NCBI RefSeq assembly: GCF_021172145.1 | Contig: NZ_CP089095.1 | Location: forward strand, 2,852,001 to 2,916,000 | Source: Flavobacterium cyclinae | GTDB lineage: Bacteria; Bacteroidota; Bacteroidia; Flavobacteriales; Flavobacteriaceae | Direction: 5' to 3' | DNA: 64,000 nt | Shown: positions 46,430 to 56,495 of the stretch, piece after piece | How the letters are laid out: each line of letters begins with the position of its first letter | Numbering within the stretch: position 1 is the first letter of the stretch | The notes under the pieces: generated by a model | Told to the model about the DNA's origin: nothing | What the model saw: the letters and a program-made list of their open reading frames with translations, nothing else | The model's database searches: none | Position numbers and translations under genes: made by a program

Positions 46430-46437
46430 CAAAAGTA
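46430..46437 (-). promoter_or_regulatory. -7 box of the glyS promoter, adjacent to the start codon
   Basis: The minus strand reads TACTTTTG (TAnnTTTG) and ends 4 nt before the glyS ATG, again predicting a leaderless mRNA. Confidence 0.65.
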
Positions 46438-46488
46438 AAAATAGGAATGAAATAAAGAAAAGAAATTGAAGAATAAAAATTAGAAATA

Positions 46489-47244
46489 TTAATATTCGAA
46501 AACAGTAGTGCCTATTTTAACAAAATCGTGATAAATATTAATTTTATACTTTCCTTTTATGGTCTTCTTTTGTTCTAAGTTAACATAGGTGCAAACATCT
46601 GTGTCTTTCTTCTTGTAATCAGCATCAACAGAGGCACTATATTGTAATTTAACTTTTAAATCTGACTCAACTGAGGTATTTCCAGAAGATATGATTTGAT
46701 TCTTTGGATTAACAACTTGAACATAAATTGTTTTTTGACCCGATTTTACTAAATGATTTTCTTCTAAAGTAAAACAAACTCGCAATTGTTGAATTTTCGT
46801 GTCTTTCAAATCATAGTTATCTGAATAAATCTTAACACCTTTAACATTAATATTTAATGCCGCTAATTTGTCTGATTTTGAAGCCAATCCTGATTTAGCT
46901 TTGAAACTGTTATTTGATTTTGCTTGCTGAACTTTAGCGTAATATACTATAGAATCTTCAGCTGATACTAGTTTTGAATCACCCGCTATAGAACTTCCAC
47001 CTTGTAGTAAACGAATTTGCTCATTATATCTAACACTATCTTCTCTGTTTTTTAAACTAATAGAGTCATACTTATGAAGAATTTCAGCTAATTGACTATC
47101 TAGAACTTTATTTTCTAAATCGGCAATTTCAACATAAGTTTCAAATTCATCAGTTACTTTATAGTATTTGACACTAAAAAATAAAGCCAAAAGCATCAAT
47201 ACAATGATGCTAATTTTTGCTATTTTATTTTTGCTTAATGCCAT
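46489..47244 (-). CDS. Membrane-anchored protein with coiled coil, unknown function
   Basis: This 251-residue protein has one N-terminal membrane helix (ISIIVLMLLALFFSVKYY), an adjacent probable coiled coil (about residues 33-80, LENKVLDSQLAEILHKYDSI), and a C-terminal beta-rich region (LRVCFTLEENHLVKSGQKTIYVQVVNP, KGKYKINIYHDFVKIGTTVFEY). The residues after the helix should face the periplasm. Similar single-pass proteins occur in flavobacteria without an assigned role. It is divergent from comF with a 61-nt spacer; its downstream neighbour is glyS after 63 nt, which has its own promoter. Confidence 0.8.
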   Translation of the reverse strand: MALSKNKIAKISIIVLMLLALFFSVKYYKVTDEFETYVEIADLENKVLDSQLAEILHKYDSISLKNREDSVRYNEQIRLLQGGSSIAGDSKLVSAEDSIVYYAKVQQAKSNNSFKAKSGLASKSDKLAALNINVKGVKIYSDNYDLKDTKIQQLRVCFTLEENHLVKSGQKTIYVQVVNPKNQIISSGNTSVESDLKVKLQYSASVDADYKKKDTDVCTYVNLEQKKTIKGKYKINIYHDFVKIGTTVFEY

Positions 47245-47305
47245 TTTTATAATTTTTTTCTAAATTTATTCAAAAAACTAAATGTTGGTATAATTTTTCG
47301 ATAAA

Positions 47306-47989
47306 ATGCTTAAAAACCTGATTAACTTACTTTATCCCAAACTTTGTAACGGATGTAATTCATTACTATTAAAGAATGAATATACTATCTGTAGCGCTTG
47401 TATTCACGACCTTCCGTATACCAATCATCATAAATTAGAAGACAATGATACAACAAAAAAATTTTATGGCATAATTCCGATTGAATTTGGAGGTTCCTTA
47501 TTTTATTTTCATCAAAAAGGAATTGTCCAAAATCTTGTACACAATTTAAAGTATAGGAACAAACAAGAAATAGGAACTTATTTGGGAAAACTTCATGCAA
47601 ATGAATTAAAAGTACTTACCGAAAGTAAAAAATTTACTGAAATTATTCCGGTTCCACTTCATCCAAAAAGATTAAAAGAAAGAGGATATAATCAAATTAC
47701 AACCTATGGAATGGCTTTGTCTACTGAACTTAACATTCCATACAATCCAACTCTTCTTTTTAGAAACAGATACTCTAAAACGCAAACCAAAAAAGATAGA
47801 GAAAAAAGGAAAGAAGTTTCAAACTCATTATTTGATGTTACCTTCTCTGAAAAAGATCACAACCAACATTTTTTACTAATTGATGATGTAATTACTTCTG
47901 GAGCCACATTAGAGGCTTGCGCAAAAGCATTACTAAAAATCCCGAATAGCAAAGTTAGTATTGTTACAATTGCCTATACCCTTTCTTAA
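47306..47989 (+). CDS. comF: ComF-family phosphoribosyltransferase
   Basis: This 227-residue protein has an N-terminal zinc-finger-like cluster (LCNGCNSLL and CSACIH), the ComF core VPLHPKRLKERGYNQ and the PRPP-binding motif FLLIDDVITSGATLEACAKAL. ComF proteins are associated with natural transformation in several bacteria; whether this organism is competent is unknown. The next gene downstream (48057) has its own promoter. Confidence 0.92.
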   Translation: MLKNLINLLYPKLCNGCNSLLLKNEYTICSACIHDLPYTNHHKLEDNDTTKKFYGIIPIEFGGSLFYFHQKGIVQNLVHNLKYRNKQEIGTYLGKLHANELKVLTESKKFTEIIPVPLHPKRLKERGYNQITTYGMALSTELNIPYNPTLLFRNRYSKTQTKKDREKRKEVSNSLFDVTFSEKDHNQHFLLIDDVITSGATLEACAKALLKIPNSKVSIVTIAYTLS

Positions 47990-48005
47990 AGTTTCTTAAA
48001 AATTG

Positions 48006-48013
48006 TATGTTTG
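48006..48013 (+). promoter_or_regulatory. -7 box upstream of the Big_5 lipoprotein gene
   Basis: TATGTTTG matches TAnnTTTG and lies 17 nt past the comF stop, 43 nt before the ATG at 48057. Confidence 0.5.
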
Positions 48014-48056
48014 CACTAATTATAGTTGTTATTTTGCAATACTATTATTTAATAAG

Positions 48057-49661
48057 ATGATAAAATTAAAAAACATAGCCTTTTTTGTAACAACTCTTTT
48101 AATATTAACTAGTTGTGCTAAAAGAGGATTTATTACTGGTGGTGATAAAGACACTTTAGCACCAAGAATTACCAGTAGTGATCCAGAAAATTTTAAAACA
48201 AATTTTAAAGGGAATGAAATTAAAATCAACTTTGATGAACTAATTAAAGTTAAAAACATCAATAAGCAGTTGATCATTTCGCCACCCATGAAAAAACAAC
48301 CCATCATTGTTCCTCAGGGTAATGCTAGCAAATTTATTTCTATTAAAATTTTAGACACTTTACAGCCGAATACTACCTATAGTTTTAACTTTGGTCAAAG
48401 TATAACAGACAACAACGAAGGAAATCCGTATTCGCAATTTAAATATGTTTTTTCTACTGGTAGCTATGTAGATTCTTTAACAGTGGTTGGTAAAATTAAA
48501 GATGCATACGAACAACAACCTGATAATTTTGTAAGTGTGATGTTATACGATGCTCAAACGTTTACAGATTCAACTGTTTATAAAGAAACTCCTTTATATG
48601 TTACCAATACTTTAGATAGTTTAAAAGTATTCTCATTAGAAAATCTTAAAGAAGGTTCTTATAGAATTGTTGCAATGAAGGATAAATCAAGCAATAATAT
48701 TTACAATCCTGCGATTGATAAAATTGGTTTTTTAGATTATCCTATTACAATTCCTACTTCTGATATGTTTGAACTAGAATTGTTTCAAGAAAAGAAACCG
48801 TTTAAAGCTGAAAAACCCACACAAGAAAGCAATAACAAACTTTACTTGGGTTATGAAGGAGATTTTAAAAAGACTAAAATAAAAGCAACTTATCAAAATA
48901 AGGAAGTTCCTATTGTAGTGACAAAATTCCCAGAAAAAAATAAAGATTCGGTACAAATATTTTATCCAAATGTAAAAATGGATTCCTTAGAAATTACGGT
49001 TTCTAATGGTGATTACATAAAATCTTTTACTTCTAAATTAAAAGACCTTAAAGAAGCCGATTCATTGAATCTCGAAAAAAAATCGTCTAGTCTTTTATCA
49101 TTTAGGGATTCATTTGTTTTAAAATCGTCTACTCCAATTGTTAAAATAGATAATTCTAAAATCAATTTAATTAATAAGGATTCAGCAGCTGTAGCATTTA
49201 CATCTCGTTATAATGAATTTGATCAAGAAATAATTTTAGATTTTAACAAAGAGGAAGAAGAAAAATATAAAATAGCTTTTCTTCCAGGTGCTTTAGTTGA
49301 TTTCTATGAAAAAACTAACGATACTTTAAAGTATAATGTTTCTACAAAACAACTAGCCGATTATGGCAACCTGAAAATAAATCTCGAAAATGTAAATCGC
49401 TTTCCAGTTATTATACAGTTATTAGACAAAAAAGAGGTTTTATATAGCGCTATAACCACAAAAGAAACAAGTGTAAGTTTTGATATTATTGAGCCAAAAC
49501 TTTATACCATAAGAATAATTTATGATGATAATGCAAATGGCGAATGGGATACAGGAAATTATTTAGCAAAAAAACAAGCTGAAGAAATTATCTATTTTCC
49601 AAAACTCATTGATGTCAGGGCTAATTGGGATGTAGAGCAAGATTTTATATTAAACAAATAA
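48057..49661 (+). CDS. Lipoprotein with SbsA/Big_5 Ig-like domain
   Basis: This 534-residue protein has a type II signal peptide with lipobox ILTSC (Cys20), then a Big_5 (SbsA Ig-like) domain at about 30-135 with APRITSSDPENFKTNFKGNEIKINFDE-type sequence (ITSSDPENF, IKINFDELI, TYSFNFGQSITDNNEGN). The remainder contains repeated beta-sandwich-like segments and ends in an extended region (YDDNANGEWDTGNYLAKKQAEEI). Such proteins are frequent in Bacteroidota, often linked to envelope assembly, but the function is unknown. The upstream open frame begins at 48003; the ATG at 48057 starts the lipoprotein signal and is preferred. Confidence 0.9.
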   Translation: MIKLKNIAFFVTTLLILTSCAKRGFITGGDKDTLAPRITSSDPENFKTNFKGNEIKINFDELIKVKNINKQLIISPPMKKQPIIVPQGNASKFISIKILDTLQPNTTYSFNFGQSITDNNEGNPYSQFKYVFSTGSYVDSLTVVGKIKDAYEQQPDNFVSVMLYDAQTFTDSTVYKETPLYVTNTLDSLKVFSLENLKEGSYRIVAMKDKSSNNIYNPAIDKIGFLDYPITIPTSDMFELELFQEKKPFKAEKPTQESNNKLYLGYEGDFKKTKIKATYQNKEVPIVVTKFPEKNKDSVQIFYPNVKMDSLEITVSNGDYIKSFTSKLKDLKEADSLNLEKKSSSLLSFRDSFVLKSSTPIVKIDNSKINLINKDSAAVAFTSRYNEFDQEIILDFNKEEEEKYKIAFLPGALVDFYEKTNDTLKYNVSTKQLADYGNLKINLENVNRFPVIIQLLDKKEVLYSAITTKETSVSFDIIEPKLYTIRIIYDDNANGEWDTGNYLAKKQAEEIIYFPKLIDVRANWDVEQDFILNK

Positions 49662-50417
49662 TTTAAAATCATCTTTATCATTTAAAAAATTAAATTTTTG
49701 ACGTGCTTCATTTTGAGACGTTTTATCGATTTCAATTTGAAATACACCCAATTCATTTTCACAGTCTACAATAGTATTTCCTAAATAGTCATAAGCTTGA
49801 GAATGTCCAGGATATTCCAAATGATTGGCATCTTCTCCTATTCTGTTGACTCCAATAGTATAACACATGTTTTCTATTGCACGCGCTTTTAAAAGTGTAT
49901 CCCAAGCGTTTATTCGTGGTTTAGGCCAATTGGCCACATATAATAATAAATCGTAATTCTCAACATTTCTAACAAAAACTGGGAAACGTAAATCATAGCA
50001 AATTTGTAGGCAAATGTTCCAATTGTTATAATTAATAATTACTTTTTCTGTCCCTTTTGTATATACTTTTTCTTCTCCAGCTAGAGTAAACAAATGACGT
50101 TTATTATAATATTCAACTTCCCCTGAAGGATAAACAAAAACCATACGGTTATAGAAATTGTCATTCTCCTTAATAACCAAACTTCCCGTTATGGCACAGG
50201 TTTTCTTTTTAGCTAAATCTTTTAACCAAGACATTGTTTCACCTTCCATAGTTTCAGCTACAGCACAAGGATTCATCGTAAAACCTGAAGTAAACATTTC
50301 GGGCAATACAAATAAATCAAACGATTCGTCTTCATTAAGAAAATATTCTTCAATGAATGTTCGATTTATTGATGGATTTTCCCAAGATAATTTGGTTTGA
50401 AAAAGTGCGATTTTCAT
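49650..50417 (-). CDS. Nitrilase-family amidase (omega-amidase-like)
   Basis: This 255-residue enzyme has the carbon-nitrogen hydrolase triad: Glu in LFVLPEMFTSGF, Lys in YNKRHLF and Cys in ICLQICYDLRFPVF. Sequence and length fit the YafV/Nit2 omega-amidase subgroup, which removes the amide of 2-oxoglutaramate or 2-oxosuccinamate, so a metabolite-repair role is likely. The ATG overlaps the stop of the 151-residue membrane protein gene by 4 nt (ATGA), indicating translational coupling. Its 3' end overlaps the convergent Big_5 lipoprotein gene by 12 nt. Confidence 0.92.
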   Translation of the reverse strand: MKIALFQTKLSWENPSINRTFIEEYFLNEDESFDLFVLPEMFTSGFTMNPCAVAETMEGETMSWLKDLAKKKTCAITGSLVIKENDNFYNRMVFVYPSGEVEYYNKRHLFTLAGEEKVYTKGTEKVIINYNNWNICLQICYDLRFPVFVRNVENYDLLLYVANWPKPRINAWDTLLKARAIENMCYTIGVNRIGEDANHLEYPGHSQAYDYLGNTIVDCENELGVFQIEIDKTSQNEARQKFNFLNDKDDFKLFV

Positions 50418-50869
50418 TTATCTAATTTTATTGAATATTCCCAATATTTCATTGGATGATTATTTGAAATTGACGGTATTAAAACCAATGGTATTCCACC
50501 TATAATAAAACTTCCTCCGATAAAAGCTCCCAAAATTCCTGTTCCTACTGTTGCAACACCTGCGATTATCATAACAGAACCATACACAATAAAAATAGGA
50601 TTTGCTATGGTTCCAAAAAGTGATTTTTTCTTCAATTTTATTATATCTTCTAGCAGCACAACTTGGTCTTCAATCATTATACTTGTTGAATCTTTTATTG
50701 TAAATCGTCCATACAATTTTTGTCCTTCTTTTGTCCACACTTTAATACGTTTATGCTCTTTAATTTCTTTAATGAAATTAGAATTTGATTTTTGTAGTAC
50801 TAAAACATTATTTTGTGATAAAACAGCAATCGAACAAAGTAAGAAAAACAAAAGATATACACGCTTCAT
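50414..50869 (-). CDS. Small membrane protein with signal peptide, unknown
   Basis: This 151-residue protein has an N-terminal signal peptide (MKRVYLLFFLLCSIAVLSQ), a soluble region with a short beta motif (IKVWTKEGQKLYGRFTIKDS, IEDQVVLLEDIIKLKKKS) that resembles an SH3/LSM-like strand set, and two Gly-rich hydrophobic helices (about 90-135). Similar proteins are common in flavobacteria; no function is known to me. It overlaps the nitrilase-family gene by 4 nt and should be its operon partner. Confidence 0.8.
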   Translation of the reverse strand: MKRVYLLFFLLCSIAVLSQNNVLVLQKSNSNFIKEIKEHKRIKVWTKEGQKLYGRFTIKDSTSIMIEDQVVLLEDIIKLKKKSLFGTIANPIFIVYGSVMIIAGVATVGTGILGAFIGGSFIIGGIPLVLIPSISNNHPMKYWEYSIKLDK

Positions 50870-50901
50870 ACTAACTTAATAATAAGGTTAAATGTATCAA
50901 T

Positions 50902-53469
50902 TTATTTTTTTAAAAATTTATACCTATATATATTGTTGCTGTTTTGAATATTAATAACATACATTTGATTTTGAAGGGATTCTACAGAAATTTGATTATT
51001 AAAAAAAACTCCTTTTTGAACAATTTGACCTGATAAAGTAGTGATTTGATAGCTTGAATTCTCTTCTATATCAGAAAAATACAAAATGTTATTTACAGGG
51101 TTAGGAAATAAAAATGTTTTTTTGATGGATTCATTTGAATTGATATTTAAAAAAGATTCGTTGGTTAAACGAACTAAACAGCGTTCTGTTACTCCTTGAA
51201 AACTATTGAAATATCCTCCAACAAGAAAACCTCCATCAGGTTGTAAATAAAATACATTAATATTGCCATTAAATCCTGTGCCTATATCAAAAGTAGAATC
51301 CGCAGAACCATTTGAATTAAATTGTTTTATTCTATTTATATCGATATTTCCAGGTACACCAATGATTATTTTTCCATTAGGTAAAGTTGCATTTGCTGCA
51401 AATCTACCATAAGTATGTGGTGTAAGCGCAGTAAAGTTAAATGAAGTATCAACACTACCATCGCTATTCATTCTGAATATTCTATAATTATTGTTCCCAA
51501 GTGAATCAGAAATTAGTATAATTTTTCCATTGTTATCCAATGACATATATAAATTTTTATTTTGATGAAAGTATAAAGATGAAGCCATAGTAAAGGTGTC
51601 ATCTAAAACACCATTCTCTAATACCCTTATAACTTTACTTTTATAAGTGTCTACAATTCCTAAAACTAAAATCTTGCCATCCGGTTGTAAAATAATTTTT
51701 GTAATGCTTTGAAAAGTACTTAAAGGACCAAAAACAAAAGTATTATCAAGTGTCCCATCTGCATTTAATCTCAATAATTTTCGATTAATATTAGTGTCAA
51801 AATAAATCGTTCCTGCTGCTAAAATTTTACTATCTGACTGTAATGCTATTGAGGTACAAGAACCGCGAGTACCATAAGCATTTTCAACCGACATACTATT
51901 AAAGTCAGTGTCTATACTACCATCTGTATTAAGCCTAACTACCGCTCCTACTTTTATACCATTTACAAATCGTCCTCCAGAAGCAACAATTATTTTACCA
52001 TCAGGCTGGGCTATAATTTCATTGGCCTGTATATCATTTTCAATAAAAGTGTGCATCGGAGCATTAAAGGTCGCATCTAAACTTCCATCTGCATTTAATT
52101 GGACTATGCGATCTCTTGCAACGCCATTGTAAGCTCTAAAATTGCCTCCAATAATTATTTTTCCAGTACTGGTTTGGGTTATACATTCAACAGATCCATT
52201 GAAGCCTCTACAAATATTGTTAAAATCAATATTTTTGGAACCGTCATTATTAATCCGAACCATATTGTCGGTAGCAACATCGTTATATGTTTTAAACTGT
52301 CCTACTGCAATTATATCGTTATCCGCAGTATAAAACATTTGATTTATAAAAGTTTGGAAAAGCCCTTCTGACTCAGTAGTAGCATTGTCTAAACCACCAG
52401 AAAAAGAAGTATCCAGATTTCCGAAAGCATCAAGTCTTAAGATATTATTTATAGCATTATTGTAATATTTTTTAAAACTACCACTAATAATCACTTTACC
52501 GTCTGGTTGTAAAAGTGCTGCTGTGATTCCTTTTCTATTATTTTCTGAGGTGCTACTTAATGGAACTGTAATATTAAACCCTCTAGAATCAAAAGTAGTA
52601 TCAATTGTACCGTCTATATTAATTCGTGAGATGTCTCTATAACTGAAATTCATGATTTTATCATATTTTCCAATAATTATTATTTTACCATCAGGTTGAA
52701 AAATAAAATCATTCACAACTGTTCCTCCACCGTTGGAAGCTGGATTAAGATAAACCGTGTTTAAAAACGAATTATCCAAAGTTCCATCATTATTTAATCT
52801 TTTAATACTTGAAAAAAATTGGCTTGCAAGCATTATTTTTCCATTTGGTAACAACTTTATTTTCGAAATAGATATTTCACCTAGAGTAGAATCTAGTGTA
52901 AATTCATTGTCGAGTGTTCCATCGTTATTAAGTAAAAATAAAGAATTTTTATAAACACCGTTATAACTGATTAAATCACCACCTACCAAAATTTTTCCAT
53001 CTGGTCTGATTTGAACGGAACTTACAAATGGATAATTAGAATTTACATAGGTATTAAAGCTAGTACCGATGTTAAAACTAGTATCTTTTGTTCCATCAGG
53101 ATTTAATCTTACAATATATTTCGAAGGTGTATTATTAAACGTAGTAAAACTTCCTACAATAATAATTTTACCGTCTGATTGAAGTGCTATATCTTTAACC
53201 AAACCATTCAATTCAGTATTCAAATTAAATGTCGTATCTAGAGTGTTGTCGAGGTTAATTCTTGTTATTTTTGAATAGTTTATATTCAAAAAATAATTTT
53301 CAACTATTATTAACTTTTGGTCTGGTTGTAAAATTGAAAATGAAAGCTTGTTTTCAACATAAAATTTATTCTCAGGCAATACATAAGGATTAAATAATAT
53401 ATCTTTTTCAAAATTCTGAGCTTGTAAAGTAAGGCTGAAAATAAGTATAAAAAACAAGTATCTTATCAT
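50902..53469 (-). CDS. Delta-60 repeat protein with T9SS sorting domain
   Basis: This 855-residue secreted protein has a signal peptide (MIRYLFFILIFSLTLQAQ) and about 13 copies of the delta-60 repeat, each with the ending pattern [ND]-x-G-[ST]-x-D-x-[ST]-F (for example LDTTFNLN, NDGTLDNSF, ADGSLDATF) followed by PDGKI[IL]. The repeats probably build a beta-propeller-like structure at the cell surface. The C-terminus is a T9SS type A sorting domain (FLFPNPVNNILYFS to YRYKFLKK). No enzyme motif is visible. It is a single-gene unit. Confidence 0.93.
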   Translation of the reverse strand: MIRYLFFILIFSLTLQAQNFEKDILFNPYVLPENKFYVENKLSFSILQPDQKLIIVENYFLNINYSKITRINLDNTLDTTFNLNTELNGLVKDIALQSDGKIIIVGSFTTFNNTPSKYIVRLNPDGTKDTSFNIGTSFNTYVNSNYPFVSSVQIRPDGKILVGGDLISYNGVYKNSLFLLNNDGTLDNEFTLDSTLGEISISKIKLLPNGKIMLASQFFSSIKRLNNDGTLDNSFLNTVYLNPASNGGGTVVNDFIFQPDGKIIIIGKYDKIMNFSYRDISRINIDGTIDTTFDSRGFNITVPLSSTSENNRKGITAALLQPDGKVIISGSFKKYYNNAINNILRLDAFGNLDTSFSGGLDNATTESEGLFQTFINQMFYTADNDIIAVGQFKTYNDVATDNMVRINNDGSKNIDFNNICRGFNGSVECITQTSTGKIIIGGNFRAYNGVARDRIVQLNADGSLDATFNAPMHTFIENDIQANEIIAQPDGKIIVASGGRFVNGIKVGAVVRLNTDGSIDTDFNSMSVENAYGTRGSCTSIALQSDSKILAAGTIYFDTNINRKLLRLNADGTLDNTFVFGPLSTFQSITKIILQPDGKILVLGIVDTYKSKVIRVLENGVLDDTFTMASSLYFHQNKNLYMSLDNNGKIILISDSLGNNNYRIFRMNSDGSVDTSFNFTALTPHTYGRFAANATLPNGKIIIGVPGNIDINRIKQFNSNGSADSTFDIGTGFNGNINVFYLQPDGGFLVGGYFNSFQGVTERCLVRLTNESFLNINSNESIKKTFLFPNPVNNILYFSDIEENSSYQITTLSGQIVQKGVFFNNQISVESLQNQMYVINIQNSNNIYRYKFLKK

Positions 53470-53636
53470 ATTTAAGTTATTTTAAAATTTAATTTTCTTA
53501 TAAAATTAACAATAAAGTCTAAATAAATATTGCTGAATATTATAAAATTATTCTAAATTGATGAACATTCTTTAGATTTCAAAGGATTTCAAAAAGTAAT
53601 GAAGGAATCAATTATATTTAGAATTTAATCAAAAAT

Positions 53637-53666
53637 TAAACGCATCCAAATAAATGAATGCGTTTA
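53637..53666 (-). terminator. Hairpin downstream of sdhB
   Basis: A 9-bp perfect stem (TAAACGCAT/ATGCGTTTA) with a 12-nt loop is followed on the minus strand by T-rich sequence, 34 nt past the sdhB stop. Confidence 0.65.
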
Positions 53667-53693
53667 GATTCTTTACTTCGTCAGAATGACAAA
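53667..53693. repeat. Dispersed intergenic phrase near sdhB
   Basis: The minus strand reads TTTGTCATTCTGACGAAG followed by TAAAGAAT. This phrase is well known from intergenic regions of Bacteroidota genomes as a repeated element. It sits between the sdhB stop and its terminator hairpin. Only one copy is seen here. Confidence 0.5.
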
Positions 53694-53699
53694 ATGGTA

Positions 53700-54461
53700 T
53701 TATTTCAAAGAAGCTTTTAAGTATTCTCTGTTCATACGTGCAATGTTCTCTAACGAAATCCCTTTTGGACATTCGATTTCACATGCTCCAGTATTGGTAC
53801 AATTTCCGAATCCTTCTTCGTCCATTTGACGAACCATGTTTAAAACACGTTGTGTAGCTTCAACTTTACCTTGTGGTAATAAAGCATATTGCGATACTTT
53901 AGCTCCAACGAATAACATCGCTGAACCGTTTTTACAAGTCGCCACACATGCTCCACATCCAATACAAGCTGCTGCTTCAAACGCTTTGTCGGCATCGTCT
54001 TTAGGAACTGGAATAGAATTAGCATCAATAGTATTACCAGAAGTATTTACCGACACGAAACCACCAGCTTGCTGAATTCTATCAAAAGCGCTTCTGTCAA
54101 CCACTAAGTCTTTAATTACTGGAAACGCTTTACTTCTCCAAGGTTCGATGTAGATTGTATCGCCATCGTTGAACATTCTCATGTGTAACTGACAAGTAGT
54201 AATTCCTGTATCAGGTCCGTGAGCACGCCCATTGATGTATAAAGAACACATACCACAAATTCCCTCACGACAATCGTGATCAAACGCTACTGGTTCTTTC
54301 TTTTCGTTGATTAATTGCTCGTTTAATTGGTCTAACATTTCCAAAAACGAACTTGCAGTAGAAACATTATCTAATTTATAAGTTTCCATGCTTCCTTTTG
54401 AACTAGCGTTCTTTTGACGCCAAATTTTAAGGTTTATGTTTATATTTTTAGCTGCACTCAT
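53700..54461 (-). CDS. sdhB: Succinate dehydrogenase/fumarate reductase iron-sulfur subunit
   Basis: This 253-residue subunit relays electrons from SdhA to the membrane quinone site. It carries the [2Fe-2S] ligands ([13 protein letters not shown], then Cys in ITTCQ), the [4Fe-4S] ligands [15 protein letters not shown] and the third cluster ligands [15 protein letters not shown]. It starts 6 nt after the sdhA stop codon and ends the sdhCAB operon. Confidence 0.97.
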   Translation of the reverse strand: MSAAKNININLKIWRQKNASSKGSMETYKLDNVSTASSFLEMLDQLNEQLINEKKEPVAFDHDCREGICGMCSLYINGRAHGPDTGITTCQLHMRMFNDGDTIYIEPWRSKAFPVIKDLVVDRSAFDRIQQAGGFVSVNTSGNTIDANSIPVPKDDADKAFEAAACIGCGACVATCKNGSAMLFVGAKVSQYALLPQGKVEATQRVLNMVRQMDEEGFGNCTNTGACEIECPKGISLENIARMNREYLKASLK

Positions 54462-54467
54462 AATCTA

Positions 54468-56477
54468 TTATTTATAATTTCTAGCTGCAATTTTAATTTC
54501 TTCGTATTTCAATTCTTCTTTGTGAAGCTCTTCTTTGCTGATGTCATCACCTTTATATTCCCAAGCTCCAACAAATTTGAAGTTTTCGTCATCACGTAAT
54601 GTTTCACCTTCAGCATCTTGATATTCTTCACGGAAGTGACCACCACAAGATTCTTTACGTTGTAACGCATCCATTGCCATTAACTGTCCTAATTCGATGA
54701 AATCGGCAACTCTTAACGCTTTTTCTAACTCAGGATTTAATTCGTCTGCGCTTCCAGGAACATAAACATCTTTGTAGAAATCTTCTTTTAATTGAGCGAT
54801 TTCAGCAATAGCCTCTGTTAATCCTTTTTCGTTACGAGCCATACCTACTTTATTCCACATAATCAAACCTAATTTTTTATGGAAATAATCAACTGACTTC
54901 GTACCATTGTTGTTTAAGAATTTACTAATTGAATCTTTCACTCTAGCTTCTGCTTCAGCGAATTCTGGAGATTCTGTAGAAATTTTACCTGTTCTAATTT
55001 CGTCTGCTAAATAGTTAGAAATAGTGTATGGTAACACGAAATATCCATCTGCCAAACCTTGCATTAAAGCCGAAGCTCCTAAACGGTTAGCTCCGTGGTC
55101 AGAGAAGTTAGCTTCTCCTGCTACGAAACAACCTGGAATTGTTGATTGTAAGTTATAATCAACCCAAACACCACCCATAGTATAGTGAACTGCTGGATAA
55201 ATTTTCATTGGTGTTTCATAAGGATTCTCATCTGTGATTTTTTGATACATCGTAAACAAGTTACCATATTTCTCTTCTAACCACTGTTTACCTAAAGCTG
55301 TAATTTCTTCTGGAGTTGGATTATGATTTCCTTTTGCATAAGCCGCTTGACGACCTTTAGTTTGAATTTCCGTTGAGAAATCTAAGTAAACACCTTCATT
55401 AGTATCGTTAGCTTCGATACCGTAACCAGCATCACAACGCTCTTTTGCAGCTCTTGAAGCCACGTCACGAGGAACTAAGTTTCCAAACGCAGGATATCTT
55501 CTTTCTAAGTAGTAATCTCTATCTTCTTCTGCAATTTGAGTTGGTTTTAATTTACCAGCTCTGATTGCTTCAGCATCTTCTTTTTTCTTTGGTACCCAAA
55601 TACGACCTGAGTTACGTAACGATTCAGACATCAACGTTAATTTTGACTGATTAGTTCCGTGAACTGGAATACATGTTGGGTGAATTTGTACATAACATGG
55701 ATTTGCAAATAACGCTCCTTGCTTGTGAATTTTCCAAGAAGCTGTTACGTTACTTCCCATTGCATTTGTAGAAAGGAAATATACGTTTCCGTAACCTCCA
55801 GAAGCGATAACAACAGCATGAGCTGAATGTCTTTCGATTTCTCCTGTAATTAAGTTACGAGCAATAATTCCACGAGCTTTTCCATCCACTTTAACTAAAT
55901 CTAACATCTCATGACGGTTGTACATTTTTACACGTCCTAACCCGATTTGTCTTGATAAAGCTGAATATGCTCCTAATAACAATTGTTGTCCTGTTTGTCC
56001 AGCAGCGTAGAAAGTACGTTGTACTTGCGTTCCACCAAACGAACGGTTATCTAACATTCCACCATATTCACGAGCAAAAGGAACACCTTGCGCTACACAT
56101 TGGTCAATAATATTACCTGAAACTTCTGCTAAACGATGAACGTTTGCTTCACGCGCACGGTAGTCACCACCTTTAATTGTATCATAGAAAAGACGGTACA
56201 CACTGTCACCATCATTTTGATAATTTTTTGCTGCATTGATACCTCCTTGAGCCGCAATTGAGTGCGCACGACGAGGAGAATCTTGAAAACAGAATGCTTT
56301 TACATTATACCCCATTTCTCCAAGAGAAGCGGCTGCAGAAGCACCTGCTAAACCAGTTCCTACCACAATAATATCAATTTTTGGTCTATTATTTGGGGCA
56401 ACTAATTTCAAGTGATTTTTATGATCAGTCCATTTGTCTTTTAATGGACCCGCTGGTATTTTAGAATCTAACTTCAT
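54468..56477 (-). CDS. sdhA: Succinate dehydrogenase/fumarate reductase flavoprotein subunit
   Basis: This 669-residue flavoprotein oxidises succinate to fumarate. It shows the FAD-binding start [16 protein letters not shown], the covalent-FAD His in [16 protein letters not shown], and active-site segments [21 protein letters not shown] and [14 protein letters not shown]. The length and the N-terminal extension ([14 protein letters not shown]) fit the B-type complex II of Bacteroidota and Epsilonproteobacteria. It begins 18 nt after the sdhC stop codon. Confidence 0.97.
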   Translation of the reverse strand: MKLDSKIPAGPLKDKWTDHKNHLKLVAPNNRPKIDIIVVGTGLAGASAAASLGEMGYNVKAFCFQDSPRRAHSIAAQGGINAAKNYQNDGDSVYRLFYDTIKGGDYRAREANVHRLAEVSGNIIDQCVAQGVPFAREYGGMLDNRSFGGTQVQRTFYAAGQTGQQLLLGAYSALSRQIGLGRVKMYNRHEMLDLVKVDGKARGIIARNLITGEIERHSAHAVVIASGGYGNVYFLSTNAMGSNVTASWKIHKQGALFANPCYVQIHPTCIPVHGTNQSKLTLMSESLRNSGRIWVPKKKEDAEAIRAGKLKPTQIAEEDRDYYLERRYPAFGNLVPRDVASRAAKERCDAGYGIEANDTNEGVYLDFSTEIQTKGRQAAYAKGNHNPTPEEITALGKQWLEEKYGNLFTMYQKITDENPYETPMKIYPAVHYTMGGVWVDYNLQSTIPGCFVAGEANFSDHGANRLGASALMQGLADGYFVLPYTISNYLADEIRTGKISTESPEFAEAEARVKDSISKFLNNNGTKSVDYFHKKLGLIMWNKVGMARNEKGLTEAIAEIAQLKEDFYKDVYVPGSADELNPELEKALRVADFIELGQLMAMDALQRKESCGGHFREEYQDAEGETLRDDENFKFVGAWEYKGDDISKEELHKEELKYEEIKIAARNYK

Positions 56478-56495
56478 AATATATACTGATGTTGA

